Notes: generated by a model from the letters alone, not told the origin. Numbered from the stretch's first letter, positions 1-8,848 are shown. The stretch is DNA of 64,000 nt from Streptomyces sp. NBC_00568 (GCF_026341855.1 NZ_JAPENW010000001.1:5261001-5325000); one strand, 5' to 3'. Translations and numbers: made by a program.

Positions 1-254
1 CCTACCTCGTGCACACCGAGCCCGAGAAGATGGCGCCGATGATCGGCGAGTACGACACGACGATGACCCGGCACATCCTGGAGTCCTTCGTCGCCCAGGC
101 CCAGATCGCGCTGCACGTGCACGTGCCCTACGGGCGCAACGCGCACCACATCGTGGAGTGCCAGTTCAAGGCGCTGGCCCGTGCGCTGCGTTACGCCTCC
201 GAGCGCGACCCGCGCGCCGCCGGCATCCTCCCCTCCACGAAGGGCGCGCTGTGA
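1..254 (+). CDS. hisB: Imidazoleglycerol-phosphate dehydratase, C-terminal part
   Basis: Partial gene cut by the window start; the frame is open from base 3 to the TGA at 252-254. The visible 84 residues carry the family's C-terminal hallmarks: the TEPEKM stretch and the GRNAHHIVECQFKALARALR block, whose His-His and Glu residues bind the two Mn ions of the active site. The enzyme dehydrates imidazole glycerol phosphate to imidazole acetol phosphate in histidine synthesis. Its stop overlaps the GTG start of the next gene, so translation is probably coupled. Confidence 0.96.
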   Translation, partial: YLVHTEPEKMAPMIGEYDTTMTRHILESFVAQAQIALHVHVPYGRNAHHIVECQFKALARALRYASERDPRAAGILPSTKGAL

Positions 255-415
255 CAGGCCTTTCCAGCATCCTGATCGTCGTCGGCCTCTTCCTCCTCGG
301 CGGGATCTACTCCTTCGTCAAGCAGGACATGCCCCGGAGCCTGATCGTGCTGCTCTCCATCGGCGCCGCGATGTGTCTCGTCGCCGGTGTCATGAGGCTG
401 GAGGTGTGGAGTTGA
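251..415 (+). CDS. Small two-helix membrane protein inside the his operon
   Basis: A 54-residue protein starting at the GTG that overlaps the hisB stop. It has two hydrophobic segments, about residues 3-21 (SSILIVVGLFLLGGIYSF) and 30-49 (SLIVLLSIGAAMCLVAGVM), joined by a short KQDMPR loop. No enzymatic motif is visible and I do not recognise a function. A gene of this size between hisB and hisH is what I remember from other Streptomyces his operons (recall, not checked), and the stop/start overlaps on both sides indicate a real, co-translated gene. Confidence 0.8.
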   Translation: MTGLSSILIVVGLFLLGGIYSFVKQDMPRSLIVLLSIGAAMCLVAGVMRLEVWS

Positions 416-1053
416 GCGCACCCAAGAAGGTCGTCGTCTTCGACTACGGCTTCGGAAACGTACGGTCCGCCGAGCGGGCCCTCGCGCGCGCCGGCGCCGA
501 GGTCGAGATAACGCGTGACTTCGACACCGCGATGAACGCCGACGGTCTGCTGGTGCCCGGCGTCGGCGCCTTCGCGGCCTGCATGCAGGGCCTCAAGGAG
601 GCGCGCGGCGACTGGATCATCGGCCGCCGGCTGTCCGGCGGCCGTCCCGTCATGGGCATCTGCGTCGGCATGCAGATCCTCTTCTCGCGCGGCATCGAGC
701 ACGGCGTGGAGACCGAGGGCCTGGACGAGTGGCCGGGCACGGTCGGGCCGCTGGAGGCCGACGTCGTGCCCCACATGGGCTGGAACACCGTCGACACCCC
801 GGCCGGCTCGCAGGCCTTCGCCGGCCTCGACGCCGACGCGCGGTTCTACTTCGTCCACTCCTACGCCGTCCACGACTGGTCGCTGGAAGTCGGCAACCCG
901 CTGCTGCGCGCACCCCTGGTGACCTGGTCCACGCACGGCAAGCCCTTCGTGGCGGCCGTCGAGAACGGCGCCCTGTGGGCCACCCAGTTCCACCCCGAGA
1001 AGTCCGGCGACGCCGGAGCCCAGCTCCTCACCAACTGGATCGGAACACTGTGA
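412..1053 (+). CDS. hisH: Imidazole glycerol phosphate synthase, glutamine amidotransferase subunit
   Basis: 213 residues. The class I glutamine amidotransferase triad is visible: Cys84 in MGICVGMQ, His194 and Glu196 in TQFHPEKSG. It supplies ammonia from glutamine to HisF, which makes imidazole glycerol phosphate and AICAR. The TTG at 412 is chosen because GGAGG lies 7-8 bases upstream and the protein then begins SAPKKVVVFDYGFGN, the normal N-terminus. An in-frame GTG at 406 is the alternative. The TTG overlaps the preceding stop and the stop overlaps the priA GTG. Confidence 0.95.
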   Translation: MSAPKKVVVFDYGFGNVRSAERALARAGAEVEITRDFDTAMNADGLLVPGVGAFAACMQGLKEARGDWIIGRRLSGGRPVMGICVGMQILFSRGIEHGVETEGLDEWPGTVGPLEADVVPHMGWNTVDTPAGSQAFAGLDADARFYFVHSYAVHDWSLEVGNPLLRAPLVTWSTHGKPFVAAVENGALWATQFHPEKSGDAGAQLLTNWIGTL

Positions 1054-1775
1054 GCAAGCTCGAACTCCTCCCCGCCGTCGACGTCCGCGACGGCCAGGCC
1101 GTCCGTCTCGTGCACGGCGAGTCCGGGACCGAGACCTCGTACGGCTCCCCCCTGGAGGCCGCCCTGGCCTGGCAGAGCGCCGGCGCCGAGTGGCTGCACC
1201 TCGTCGACCTGGACGCCGCGTTCGGCACCGGCGACAACCGGGACCTGATCTCCGAGGTCACCAAGGCGATGGACATCAAGGTCGAGCTCTCCGGAGGCAT
1301 CCGGGACGACGCCTCCCTGGCGGCCGCCCTCGCGACCGGCTGCACCCGGGTGAACCTCGGCACCGCCGCCCTGGAGACCCCCGAGTGGGTCGCCAAGATC
1401 ATCGCCGAGCACGGCGACAAGATCGCGGTCGGCCTCGACGTCCGCGGCACGACCCTGCGCGGCCGCGGCTGGACCCGCGACGGCGGAGACCTCTACGAGA
1501 CGCTGGAGCGCCTCAACTCCGAGGGCTGCGCGCGCTATGTGGTGACGGACATCGCCAAGGACGGCACGCTCCAGGGCCCGAACCTGGAGCTGCTGCGCAC
1601 CGTGTGCGCCGCGACCGACCGCCCGGTGGTCGCCTCCGGCGGGGTGTCGTCGCTGGACGACCTGCGCGCCATCGCCGAGCTCGTGCCGCTCGGCGTCGAG
1701 GGCTCCATCGTCGGCAAGGCCCTGTACGCCAAGGCGTTCACCCTCGAAGAGGCCCTGGCGGCGGTAGCCCGGTGA
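1050..1775 (+). CDS. priA: Phosphoribosyl isomerase A (dual HisA/TrpF)
   Basis: 241 residues, a (beta/alpha)8 barrel of the HisA/HisF family. It starts at a GTG overlapping the hisH stop. Asp11 (LLPAVDVRDG) and Asp130 (VGLDVRG) are the acid/base pair known for PriA. In Streptomyces and mycobacteria this enzyme isomerises both ProFAR (histidine) and PRA (tryptophan). No separate trpF occurs with the trp genes at 12-20 kb, consistent with the dual role, although that cannot be proven from one window. Confidence 0.95.
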   Translation: MSKLELLPAVDVRDGQAVRLVHGESGTETSYGSPLEAALAWQSAGAEWLHLVDLDAAFGTGDNRDLISEVTKAMDIKVELSGGIRDDASLAAALATGCTRVNLGTAALETPEWVAKIIAEHGDKIAVGLDVRGTTLRGRGWTRDGGDLYETLERLNSEGCARYVVTDIAKDGTLQGPNLELLRTVCAATDRPVVASGGVSSLDDLRAIAELVPLGVEGSIVGKALYAKAFTLEEALAAVAR

Positions 1776-2218
1776 GCGCCGTACGCCGCGTCTCGACCGG
1801 CGCGCCCTGGGAGGACACCTTCGGGTACTCCCGCGCGGTGGAACTGCCGAACGGCCTGGTGCTGGTGTCCGGCTGCACCTCCGTGATCGACGGCCAGATC
1901 GCCGAAGGCGACCCGTACGAGCAGGCGCTCAACTCCTTCCGCGTCGCGTTCGAGGCGCTGGAGCAGCTCGGTCTCGGCCGCGACGACGTCGTCCGTACGC
2001 GGATGTACATCACCCATGCCCGGGACGTGGAGGCCGTCGGCCGCGCCCACAAGCTGCTTTTCGACGTCGTCCGCCCCGCCGCGTCCATGATCATCGTCGC
2101 GGGTCTGGTGGACTCGCGCCTGGTGGTCGAGGTCGAGGTGGAGGCGTTCCGTGCCGCCGAGGACCCCGCGAAACGGTCCGGCGAAGACCCCACAGAACAG
2201 GGAGAAGAGCGGTCATGA
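1772..2218 (+). CDS. RidA/YjgF family protein in the his operon
   Basis: 148 residues with a RidA-type fold signature (NGLVLVSGCTSVIDG near the N-terminus, DDVVRTRMYITHARD in the middle, VEVEVEAFRA near the end). Family members hydrolyse reactive enamine/imine intermediates. The canonical arginine position appears as the Arg in VRTRMYI, so activity is plausible but the exact subfamily is unclear. The last 20 residues are charged and probably disordered. It is coupled on both sides: GTG over the priA stop and stop overlapping the hisF ATG. Confidence 0.85.
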   Translation: MSAVRRVSTGAPWEDTFGYSRAVELPNGLVLVSGCTSVIDGQIAEGDPYEQALNSFRVAFEALEQLGLGRDDVVRTRMYITHARDVEAVGRAHKLLFDVVRPAASMIIVAGLVDSRLVVEVEVEAFRAAEDPAKRSGEDPTEQGEERS

Positions 2219-2970
2219 CCCTGGCGGTCCGAGTGATTCCCTGCCTGGACGTGGACAACGGCCGGGTCGTCAAGGGCGTCAACTTCCAGAACCTGCGCGA
2301 CGCGGGCGACCCCGTCGAGATGGCCAAGGTGTACGACGCCGAGGGCGCCGACGAGCTCACGTTCCTGGACATCACCGCGTCCTCGGGCAACCGTGAGACC
2401 ACGTACGACGTGGTGCGGCGTACGGCCGAGCAGGTCTTCATCCCGCTGACGGTCGGCGGCGGTGTCCGCACCGCCGAGGACGTCGACAAGCTGCTGCGGG
2501 CCGGCGCCGACAAGGTCGGCGTCAACACGGCCGCCATCGCCCGGCCCGACCTCATCCGGGAGATCGCAGAGCGGTTCGGGCGGCAGGTGCTCGTGCTGTC
2601 GGTGGACGCGCGCAGGACCGAGGGCGGTTCCTTCGAGGTGACCACCCACGGCGGCCGTCAGGGCACCGGCATCGACGCCGTCGAGTGGGCCCACCGGGCC
2701 GCCGACCTGGGCGCGGGCGAGATCCTGCTCAACTCGATGGACGCGGACGGCACGAAGGACGGCTACGACATCGAGATGATCGAGGCCGTACGCAAGCACG
2801 TCACCGTTCCGCTGATCGCCAGCGGCGGTGCCGGCCGGCTCGGCCACTTCGCGCCGGCCATCGAGGCGGGCGCCGACGCGGTGCTGGCCGCGTCCGTCTT
2901 CCACTTCGGGGACCTGCGGATCGGCGAGGTCAAGGAGACCCTGCGCGAGGCGGGACATCCGGTCCGCTGA
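2215..2970 (+). CDS. hisF: Imidazole glycerol phosphate synthase, cyclase subunit
   Basis: 251 residues, normal length for the family. The catalytic aspartates are visible: Asp12 in IPCLDVDNGRVVKG and Asp131 in LSVDARR. Phosphate-binding stretches TVGGGVRT and ASGGAGRLGHF are also present. It pairs with HisH to close the imidazole ring. The ATG overlaps the RidA-family stop. The operon ends here with a strong hairpin. Confidence 0.97.
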   Translation: MTLAVRVIPCLDVDNGRVVKGVNFQNLRDAGDPVEMAKVYDAEGADELTFLDITASSGNRETTYDVVRRTAEQVFIPLTVGGGVRTAEDVDKLLRAGADKVGVNTAAIARPDLIREIAERFGRQVLVLSVDARRTEGGSFEVTTHGGRQGTGIDAVEWAHRAADLGAGEILLNSMDADGTKDGYDIEMIEAVRKHVTVPLIASGGAGRLGHFAPAIEAGADAVLAASVFHFGDLRIGEVKETLREAGHPVR

Positions 2971-2997
2971 CGATCCCGCGCCACCGCACCACCGTTC

Positions 2998-3040
2998 ACG
3001 GCCCGCACCCGGGCAGCCTCCGCTGCCGGGTGCGGGCCGT
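2998..3040 (+). terminator. Strong hairpin terminator after hisF
   Basis: ACGGCCCGCACCCGG pairs perfectly with CCGGGTGCGGGCCGT (15 bp), and an inner GCAG/CTGC extends it with one bulged G around a short CCTCCG-type loop. A T-rich run (GTTCCTTGTCGCTCCTT) follows. It lies 28 bases after the hisF stop. Confidence 0.85.
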
Positions 3041-3057
3041 GTTCCTTGTCGCTCCTT

Positions 3058-3140
3058 GCCCGCGTGCCCGCGTGCCCGCGTGCCCGCGTGCCGTGTGCCG
3101 TGTGCCCGTGTGCCCGTGTGCCCGCGTGCCCGCGTGCCGT
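3058..3140. repeat. Octamer tandem repeat GCCCG(C/T)GT in the hisF-esterase gap
   Basis: The 416-base gap between hisF and the next gene holds the hisF terminator and this run of about ten units: GCCCGCGT four times, two 7-base GCCGTGT units, GCCCGTGT twice, then GCCCGCGT twice. Unit length alternates between 8 and 7 bases, so it is not coding. The rest of the gap (3141-3386) shows no gene and probably holds the promoter of the esterase. Confidence 0.8.
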
Positions 3141-3386
3141 GGCGATGGGGACGCGCGCCGTGGACCTTGATGCGCGGGTTCCGCGGTGTGTCGGATGCGG
3201 GGGGGCGACGGGCCAAGACCGGTGATTCTGCCGATGTACGGGCCGCGTTCGGGGCGGACAGTTGCCACCGCAACCACCGAGACGGACCCCCGCCGTCATC
3301 GCAGCGTGCGCCTTCCGACCCATGCCAGGGCGGCGCTCCGGCCGCGGCGCGGGTCCGTCCTCCCTCACCGAGAGGATGCACCCACC

Positions 3387-4364
3387 GTGCAGCAGCCGAA
3401 CCGCCCCTTCCCCGCCGCACCCGTCGGCCCCGATCCGTCCCCCAGCCGCCCGCACCGGCTCACGAGCCGCCTGGCGCGGGCCGGCCTCGCGGTGCTCCTG
3501 GCCGCGGGCGGCCTCGTCGCCGCCCAGGCCACCGGAGCGCAGGCCGTCGGAGCACCGGTCGTCTCGGCGCAGGCCGCCGCGAACCCGTACGAGCGTGGCC
3601 CCGCCCCCTCGAACGCCAGTATCGAAGCGGCCCGTGGGTCGTACGCCGTCTCCCAGACCAGCGTCTCCTCGCTGTCCGTGAGCGGCTTCGGCGGCGGCAC
3701 CGTCTACTACCCGACCTCGACCAGCGACGGCACCTTCGGCGCGGTCGTCATCTCGCCCGGGTACACGGCCTACCAGTCGTCCATCTCCTGGCTCGGGCCC
3801 CGGCTCGCCTCCCAGGGCTTCGTGGTGTTCACCATCGACACCAACACCACCCTCGACCAGCCCGACAGCCGCGGCCGGCAGCTGCTGGCCGCGCTCGACT
3901 ACCTGACCCAGAGCAGTTCCGTGCGGACCAGGATCGACAGCAGCCGGCTCGGAGTCATGGGCCACTCGATGGGCGGCGGCGGCACCCTGGAAGCCGCGAA
4001 GAGCCGTCCCTCGCTCCAGGCGGCGATCCCGCTCACCGGCTGGAACCTGGACACCACCTGGCCGGAGATCAAGACGCCGACCCTGATCGTGGGCGCCGAC
4101 GGCGACACGATCGCACCGGTGGCCACGCACTCCCAGCCCTTCTACACCAGTCTGCCGAGCACGCTCGACAAGGCGTATCTGGAACTCAGGGGCGCCACCC
4201 ACTTCACGCCCAACAGCTCGAACACGACGATCGCGAAGTACAGCATCTCGTGGCTGAAGCGGTTCATCGACAATGACACCCGCTACGAGCAGTTCCTCTG
4301 CCCGCTGCCGCAGGCCTCGCTGACGATCGCCGAGTACCGGGGCAACTGCCCGCACACCTCCTGA
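3387..4364 (+). CDS. Secreted PET hydrolase / cutinase-like esterase
   Basis: 325-residue alpha/beta hydrolase with a Tat/Sec-like N-terminus (Arg-rich, then LAVLLAAGGLVAAQA, Ala-rich cleavage region to about residue 67). The catalytic triad reads as Ser194 (GHSMGG), Asp240 (GADGDTIAP) and His272 (ATHF). The 46 and 32 residue spacings match bacterial PET hydrolases and cutinases. Residue 193 is His, as in cutinases, where Ideonella PETase has Trp. Two C-terminal cysteines (FLCPL and GNCPH) probably form the family's disulfide. Substrate is inferred: polyesters such as cutin or suberin, possibly PET. The GTG start is preceded by GAGAGG. An upstream in-frame extension is non-conserved and was rejected. 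Confidence 0.9.
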   Translation: MQQPNRPFPAAPVGPDPSPSRPHRLTSRLARAGLAVLLAAGGLVAAQATGAQAVGAPVVSAQAAANPYERGPAPSNASIEAARGSYAVSQTSVSSLSVSGFGGGTVYYPTSTSDGTFGAVVISPGYTAYQSSISWLGPRLASQGFVVFTIDTNTTLDQPDSRGRQLLAALDYLTQSSSVRTRIDSSRLGVMGHSMGGGGTLEAAKSRPSLQAAIPLTGWNLDTTWPEIKTPTLIVGADGDTIAPVATHSQPFYTSLPSTLDKAYLELRGATHFTPNSSNTTIAKYSISWLKRFIDNDTRYEQFLCPLPQASLTIAEYRGNCPHTS

Positions 4365-4392
4365 CCGCCCGGCACGGTCCGACCCGTGCACA

Positions 4393-4423
4393 GGTGACGG
4401 CCGCCGTTCCGGTGGCCGTCACC
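4393..4423 (+). terminator. Hairpin terminator after the esterase
   Basis: GGTGACGGCC and GGCCGTCACC pair over 10 bp around an 11-base loop, 28 bases after the stop codon. No T-run follows, as is common in Streptomyces. Confidence 0.6.
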
Positions 4424-4610
4424 CGCGTACGGGGGTGGCCCCGAGCCGGACCGCGGTCCTTGTGCGGGCGCACAAGGCTTGCGTGCCGAGCCTGGGAGCA
4501 CGCCCAGCCGACGCCCTACGAAGGCCCTGTCCGCCCAGGTCAGGTGGGCTGTCCCCGCCCGCGGGGACAAGTGAACGCGGGACTTCCGCCTTCGTTTACG
4601 CGGAAGTAAC

Positions 4611-7247
4611 GTGGCGGTCGTGACGGGAAACGCGACTGCGCGAAGTCCACTCCGGACGGCGGGCCGGAGACCATTACCGCCGCCCGCTCGGGGTGCGTCG
4701 GACGAGCCGGGACCGGGCTGCGACCCCGGTCGGCCCACCGCTCCCGGGCGGGAGCCGGAATCCCTCCCGGCGCCGGGTTTCACGGCGCCGGGGCCCACCG
4801 AACCCGGCCCGGCGGCACTCCTCCGTCCAGCCGGTCCCGGCGACGGCAGCACGGGCCGGCGGCCGGAGCCCCGGCCCGGCGGCGCCGGCACGTGCGCCGG
4901 TCCCGGCGACGCACCCGCGGTATACGACCCGCCTCCGACCGACACCCCGTCACCGGGTTCCGGAGAAGAGGCCGGTCCCGGTACATCGCTCGCCACCCGG
5001 CGCGGTGCGTCGGCGGGTACATCGCCTGGCGTCCGGTCCGGTGCGTCGGCGGGCACGCCGCCTGCCGCCCGCCCCGTGGCATCGCCCGGCACCCGGCCCG
5101 GCGCCTCGCCCGGAACGGAGCGGGGGTCGGCCCGTGAGTCGTCGGGGCTTCAATCCTCCGGTTCCGCCGGGCTGTTCGCCGTCGAGGCCGTCGAGCTCGT
5201 CGGCCCCGCCGCATCCGCCGCCCTGGACGGCGTCGAGTGCCCGGACGCCCTGCGCGAGGCCTTGGCGGGCCTGCTGCTGGTGGTGGAGGCCGAGCGGGCG
5301 TGGGACATGAGGGCCGCCGGGGTGGACGCCGCGGTGGTTCTCGGGGCGGCCGGGGCGGGCGCCGCGGAGGCCCTCGACGCCGCCGAGGCCGCGGGAGTCC
5401 TCCGGCTCACCGGAGGCCGCGTCCGGGTCCTCGATCCGGGCCCGGCCCACACCGTCTACGCGACCGTCCCGCCCGCCCGCCGGCGCGCGGCCCACCGTCT
5501 GCTGGCCGCAGCCCACACCGGGGGCCCGCAAGCCCTGCCCGTCCTCTTCCACCGGGCCTCGGCGGCCACCGCTCCCGCACCCCGCCTCGGCGACGCGCTC
5601 GCCGCGGCGGCGGCGCTGCCGGGCGGCGGACCGACGCACGCGGAGCGTTCGGCGGCCTGGGCGCGGTCGGCCGAGCTGGCCGTCGACGAGGGCCTGCGCG
5701 CCGTCCGCCTGATCCACGCCGCCGATCAGGCCCGGCTGGCGGGACTGCCGCACCGCGCGCGGGAGTTGCTTGCGCAGGCCGGGTGCGAGGGGCCGCACGA
5801 CGCCGTGCGCGGCTCGGCCCAACTGGTGAGCGGACAGCTCGCCCTGCAGGACGGCCCGGTCGCCGACGCCCGTGAAGCCCTGCTGCTGGCCGCCGAGTCA
5901 CTGGCTTCCACCGACCCGCACCGCGCCCTGGCCGCCCGGCTCGCCGCCGTGGAGGCGTCCTGGGCCATGGGTGACGCGGCGGCCTGCCGGGAAGCCCTGG
6001 ACCTCACCCCGGCGCGGCCGGAACCCGACCGGCGGCTCGCGGCGTACCGGGCGGGCATGTCCGCCGTGATGCACGGCCGTCTGGACACCGGACGGCAGCC
6101 GTTGCGGGAGGTGGTGGCCGGAGCGGGAGCGGCCGGAATCCTCGACAGCCCGGAGGTCCTTCTGCGGGCCGGGGGCGCCGCCCTCGTCGTCGGTGACCTC
6201 CCCGCCGCCTGCCGCGCCAACTCCCGTGCGCTGGCCGTCGCCAGGGCCCGGGGCCCGAACATCCTGATCGCCCAGGCGCTGGAACGCCTGGCCTACGGAG
6301 AGTTGCGCGCCGGCCGGCACGCCCGTGCCCGCGCCCACGCCGAGGACGGCCTGCGCACGGCCCTCGGGGCCGGTCAGGACAACCTCGCGGCGCATCACCA
6401 CGCGATCCTCGCGCTGGTGGCGTCGGTCGAGGGGTCCTCGGAGGCCGTGGCGGAGCATGCCGCCGCCGCCGAACGCGTGGCCGCGCCCCACGGTCTCGCG
6501 CAGGCGGCCACACTGGCGCAATGGGCGCGGGCCCGCGCCGATCTGGCGGGCGGCCGGCTCGCCGAGGCCGCCGCGCGGCTCGGCCCCCTGGTCGGCGCCG
6601 GCCCGCGCCGCGGTCACTTCGCGGTACGGATGCTCGCGGTCCCCTGCTTCGTGGAGGCCGCGACCGGCACCGGCCAGGCGGAAGCCGCCCGGTCCGCGAC
6701 GGCCGAGTTCGCCCACTGGGCCGCGCAGGGCGCCGATCCCCAGGCCCCGGCCCAGCTGGCCCGCTGCCGTGCGCTGCTGAGCGGCCCCGAGGAACGCGAG
6801 GCACTGTTCACCACCGCGCTCGCCCGTCACGACGAGGTGACGGGGGACTTCGAGCGCGGCCGCACCCAGCTCCTGTACGGCGCCTGGCTGCGGCGCCGGC
6901 GCAGACCGGGTGAGGCCCGCGGCCGGCTGCGGGACGCGCTGGTGTCCTTCGAGCGGGGCGGGGCGCTCGGCTGGGCCGCGCAGGCGAGGGCCGAACTGCG
7001 GGCCACCGGGGACGCCGGACCGTGCGAGCCGGACGGTCCGCTCGCCGTCCTGACCCCCCAGCAGCTGCGGATCGCCCGCTGCGTGGCCGAGGGGGCCACC
7101 AACCGAGAGGTGGCGCTGCGGCTGTCCGTGAGCCCCCGCACCGTGGACCATCACCTGCGCAATGTCTTCGCCGCCCTGGGGGTCCGCTCCCGTGTCGAGC
7201 TGTCCCGATGGGTGGACCGGGCAGAGAAGACCACCGCACACCCCTAG
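4611..7247 (+). CDS. Large LuxR-family regulator (LAL-like, no visible ATPase motif)
   Basis: 878 residues if the GTG at 4611 is the start. The C-terminal 65 residues are a clear LuxR/GerE helix-turn-helix (VLTPQQLRIARCVAEGATNREVALRLSVSP.TVDHHLRNVFAALGVRSR). The middle (about 200-800) is alanine-rich and helical with tetratricopeptide-like periodicity, like the C-terminal half of LAL (MalT-type) activators. I find no Walker A P-loop. The first 190 residues are Pro/Gly/Arg-rich with repeated (G)ASxGTxPG units and are probably disordered or outside the true start. GGAAG lies only 4 bases before the GTG; a GTG at 4620 is possible. Codon 22 is TTA, implying bldA control if this N-terminus is translated. 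Target genes are unknown. Confidence 0.75.
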   Translation: MAVVTGNATARSPLRTAGRRPLPPPARGASDEPGPGCDPGRPTAPGREPESLPAPGFTAPGPTEPGPAALLRPAGPGDGSTGRRPEPRPGGAGTCAGPGDAPAVYDPPPTDTPSPGSGEEAGPGTSLATRRGASAGTSPGVRSGASAGTPPAARPVASPGTRPGASPGTERGSARESSGLQSSGSAGLFAVEAVELVGPAASAALDGVECPDALREALAGLLLVVEAERAWDMRAAGVDAAVVLGAAGAGAAEALDAAEAAGVLRLTGGRVRVLDPGPAHTVYATVPPARRRAAHRLLAAAHTGGPQALPVLFHRASAATAPAPRLGDALAAAAALPGGGPTHAERSAAWARSAELAVDEGLRAVRLIHAADQARLAGLPHRARELLAQAGCEGPHDAVRGSAQLVSGQLALQDGPVADAREALLLAAESLASTDPHRALAARLAAVEASWAMGDAAACREALDLTPARPEPDRRLAAYRAGMSAVMHGRLDTGRQPLREVVAGAGAAGILDSPEVLLRAGGAALVVGDLPAACRANSRALAVARARGPNILIAQALERLAYGELRAGRHARARAHAEDGLRTALGAGQDNLAAHHHAILALVASVEGSSEAVAEHAAAAERVAAPHGLAQAATLAQWARARADLAGGRLAEAAARLGPLVGAGPRRGHFAVRMLAVPCFVEAATGTGQAEAARSATAEFAHWAAQGADPQAPAQLARCRALLSGPEEREALFTTALARHDEVTGDFERGRTQLLYGAWLRRRRRPGEARGRLRDALVSFERGGALGWAAQARAELRATGDAGPCEPDGPLAVLTPQQLRIARCVAEGATNREVALRLSVSPRTVDHHLRNVFAALGVRSRVELSRWVDRAEKTTAHP

Positions 7248-7248
7248 G

Positions 7249-7264
7249 TACCGACCGGGCGGTA
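7249..7264. promoter_or_regulatory. Inverted repeat before the PucR-type regulator
   Basis: TACCG and CGGTA flank ACCGGG, two bases after the LuxR-gene stop and about 100 bases before the PucR-type start. The ACCGACCGGGCGGT core resembles operators seen before Streptomyces regulators. It could be an operator or part of a terminator. Confidence 0.35.
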
Positions 7265-7360
7265 TGTCATCCTGCGGGATCAGGAGGTCCGGAGCACCCG
7301 TGTGCCGCGCGTCGGCCGACCGGGCGTCCCGGACCGAGCCGACTCCGGTGGAGGACAGCG

Positions 7361-8779
7361 ATGCAGCACCTCGTACCCGCCCACGTGCGGACCCTGCCCG
7401 GACCGCGGCCCCGGGTAGCCGCCCCCCGCCCGGCCGCCGACGCGGAGGCCCTCTCGGTGCTGCACCGCGCCGCCCGGGCGCTGATGGCCGGGCTGCCCGA
7501 ACTCACCGAACGTCTGATGGACCTCCTCAGGGAGCGCGAACCCGCGTACCGCGCGGCTCTGGAGGCCGACGCGGAGAGCGTGCGCGACGAGGTGGAGCGC
7601 TCGCTGCGGCTCAACGTCGGATCGCTGATCCGGCCCGGTGAACTGCGCGAGGACGCCCGCCGCTGCTCCTGGGCCATCGGCAGGGCGCGCGCCGAACGCG
7701 GCCTGCCGCTGGACGCCCTGCTCCGCGCCTTCCGGCTGGGCGGCGGCATGGTCTGGCAGGAGCTCGTCGACGAGACGACCCGCCGCCACCCCTCCGACGC
7801 GCGTCTGCTGGTGCATGTGGCCGCCGATGTGTGGAACTTCGTCGACGACCACTGCGCCGTGGTCGCGGACGCCTACCGCCAGACGGAACGCGAGCTGATG
7901 TGGCGCCGGGAGAACCGGCTGCGGCTGATGACGGCCGCGCTGCTCGACGGCACCGCGCGGATCGCCGATCTGCCGGCCACCGCGGCCGCCCTCGGGCTTC
8001 CCGAACAGGGCCGGTACGCGGTCGTGCTGGCCCGCCTGCCCGTCGGCCGGGCGCTGGCGGACGTACGGGGCCAGGTGCACCTCTCGGGTCTGCGGGTCCT
8101 CTGGTACCGCGACCGCGACCGGGACAGCGGCGGGAGCTACGGCATCGTCCTGCTCGGCGACCACCCCTACGACGGGGACGAACCCGGGCACGGCCACGAG
8201 AGCGGGCTCCTCGACGCCGGTCCCGAGCCGAAGCCCGCCCCGGCGGCCGAGGGCGGTCCGGGCGGCGGCGACGGCCGCGGCGGGGAGCGCCCCCGGACGC
8301 ACGGGCTCGACGTGGACGCGGGGGAGATCGCCCGCAGACTGACCGCCCCGCCGGTGGCCAGGATCGGCGTGAGCCCGGTGGTGGAAGGCCTCGCGGCGAT
8401 CGGTGACGCCCGCAGGCTGGCCGACACGGCGCTGCGCGCCTGCCCGCGATCCGGCGGAACCGTCGTGCTGGAGGAGCACCTGCCCGCCGCGCTCGTCGTC
8501 TCCGCGCCGGTGCTCGGCGCGGCGCTCTCCGAGCGGGTTCTCGGGCCGCTGCTGCGGCTGGACCTGTCCGACCGGGACATCATGCTCGACACCCTGACGG
8601 CCTGGCTCGCCTGCGACGGTTCCGCCCAGCGGGCCGCCGGCCGCCTCTACTGCCACCGCAACACGGTCCTGAACCGGCTGCGCCGCTGCGAACAGCTCAC
8701 CGGCCGCTCCCTGACCCGGCCCGCGGACGTCGTGGAACTGTCGCTGGCCCTGGCCGCCCACACGCTGCTCGACCCGTGA
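7361..8779 (+). CDS. PucR-type helix-turn-helix regulator
   Basis: 472 residues. An N-terminal helical sensor region (about 25-190) resembles the RsbRD/PucR N-terminal family. A central GGDEF-like/CdaR linker follows, with a low-complexity Gly/Glu-rich insert near 275-310. The C-terminal HTH reads TLTAWLACDGSAQRAAGRLYCHRNTVLNRLRRCEQLTGRSL, the PucR C-terminal signature. GGAGGA lies 5 bases before the ATG. Such proteins usually activate or repress nearby catabolic genes, but no obvious partner lies next to it. It may act on a distant locus. Confidence 0.88.
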   Translation: MQHLVPAHVRTLPGPRPRVAAPRPAADAEALSVLHRAARALMAGLPELTERLMDLLREREPAYRAALEADAESVRDEVERSLRLNVGSLIRPGELREDARRCSWAIGRARAERGLPLDALLRAFRLGGGMVWQELVDETTRRHPSDARLLVHVAADVWNFVDDHCAVVADAYRQTERELMWRRENRLRLMTAALLDGTARIADLPATAAALGLPEQGRYAVVLARLPVGRALADVRGQVHLSGLRVLWYRDRDRDSGGSYGIVLLGDHPYDGDEPGHGHESGLLDAGPEPKPAPAAEGGPGGGDGRGGERPRTHGLDVDAGEIARRLTAPPVARIGVSPVVEGLAAIGDARRLADTALRACPRSGGTVVLEEHLPAALVVSAPVLGAALSERVLGPLLRLDLSDRDIMLDTLTAWLACDGSAQRAAGRLYCHRNTVLNRLRRCEQLTGRSLTRPADVVELSLALAAHTLLDP

Positions 8780-8848
8780 GCGGCCGCCCGGTCGCCGAGC
8801 GGACACGGCGTTCCGTGAGCTGACCGTGCCCGTGGCCCCCGTGGCCTG

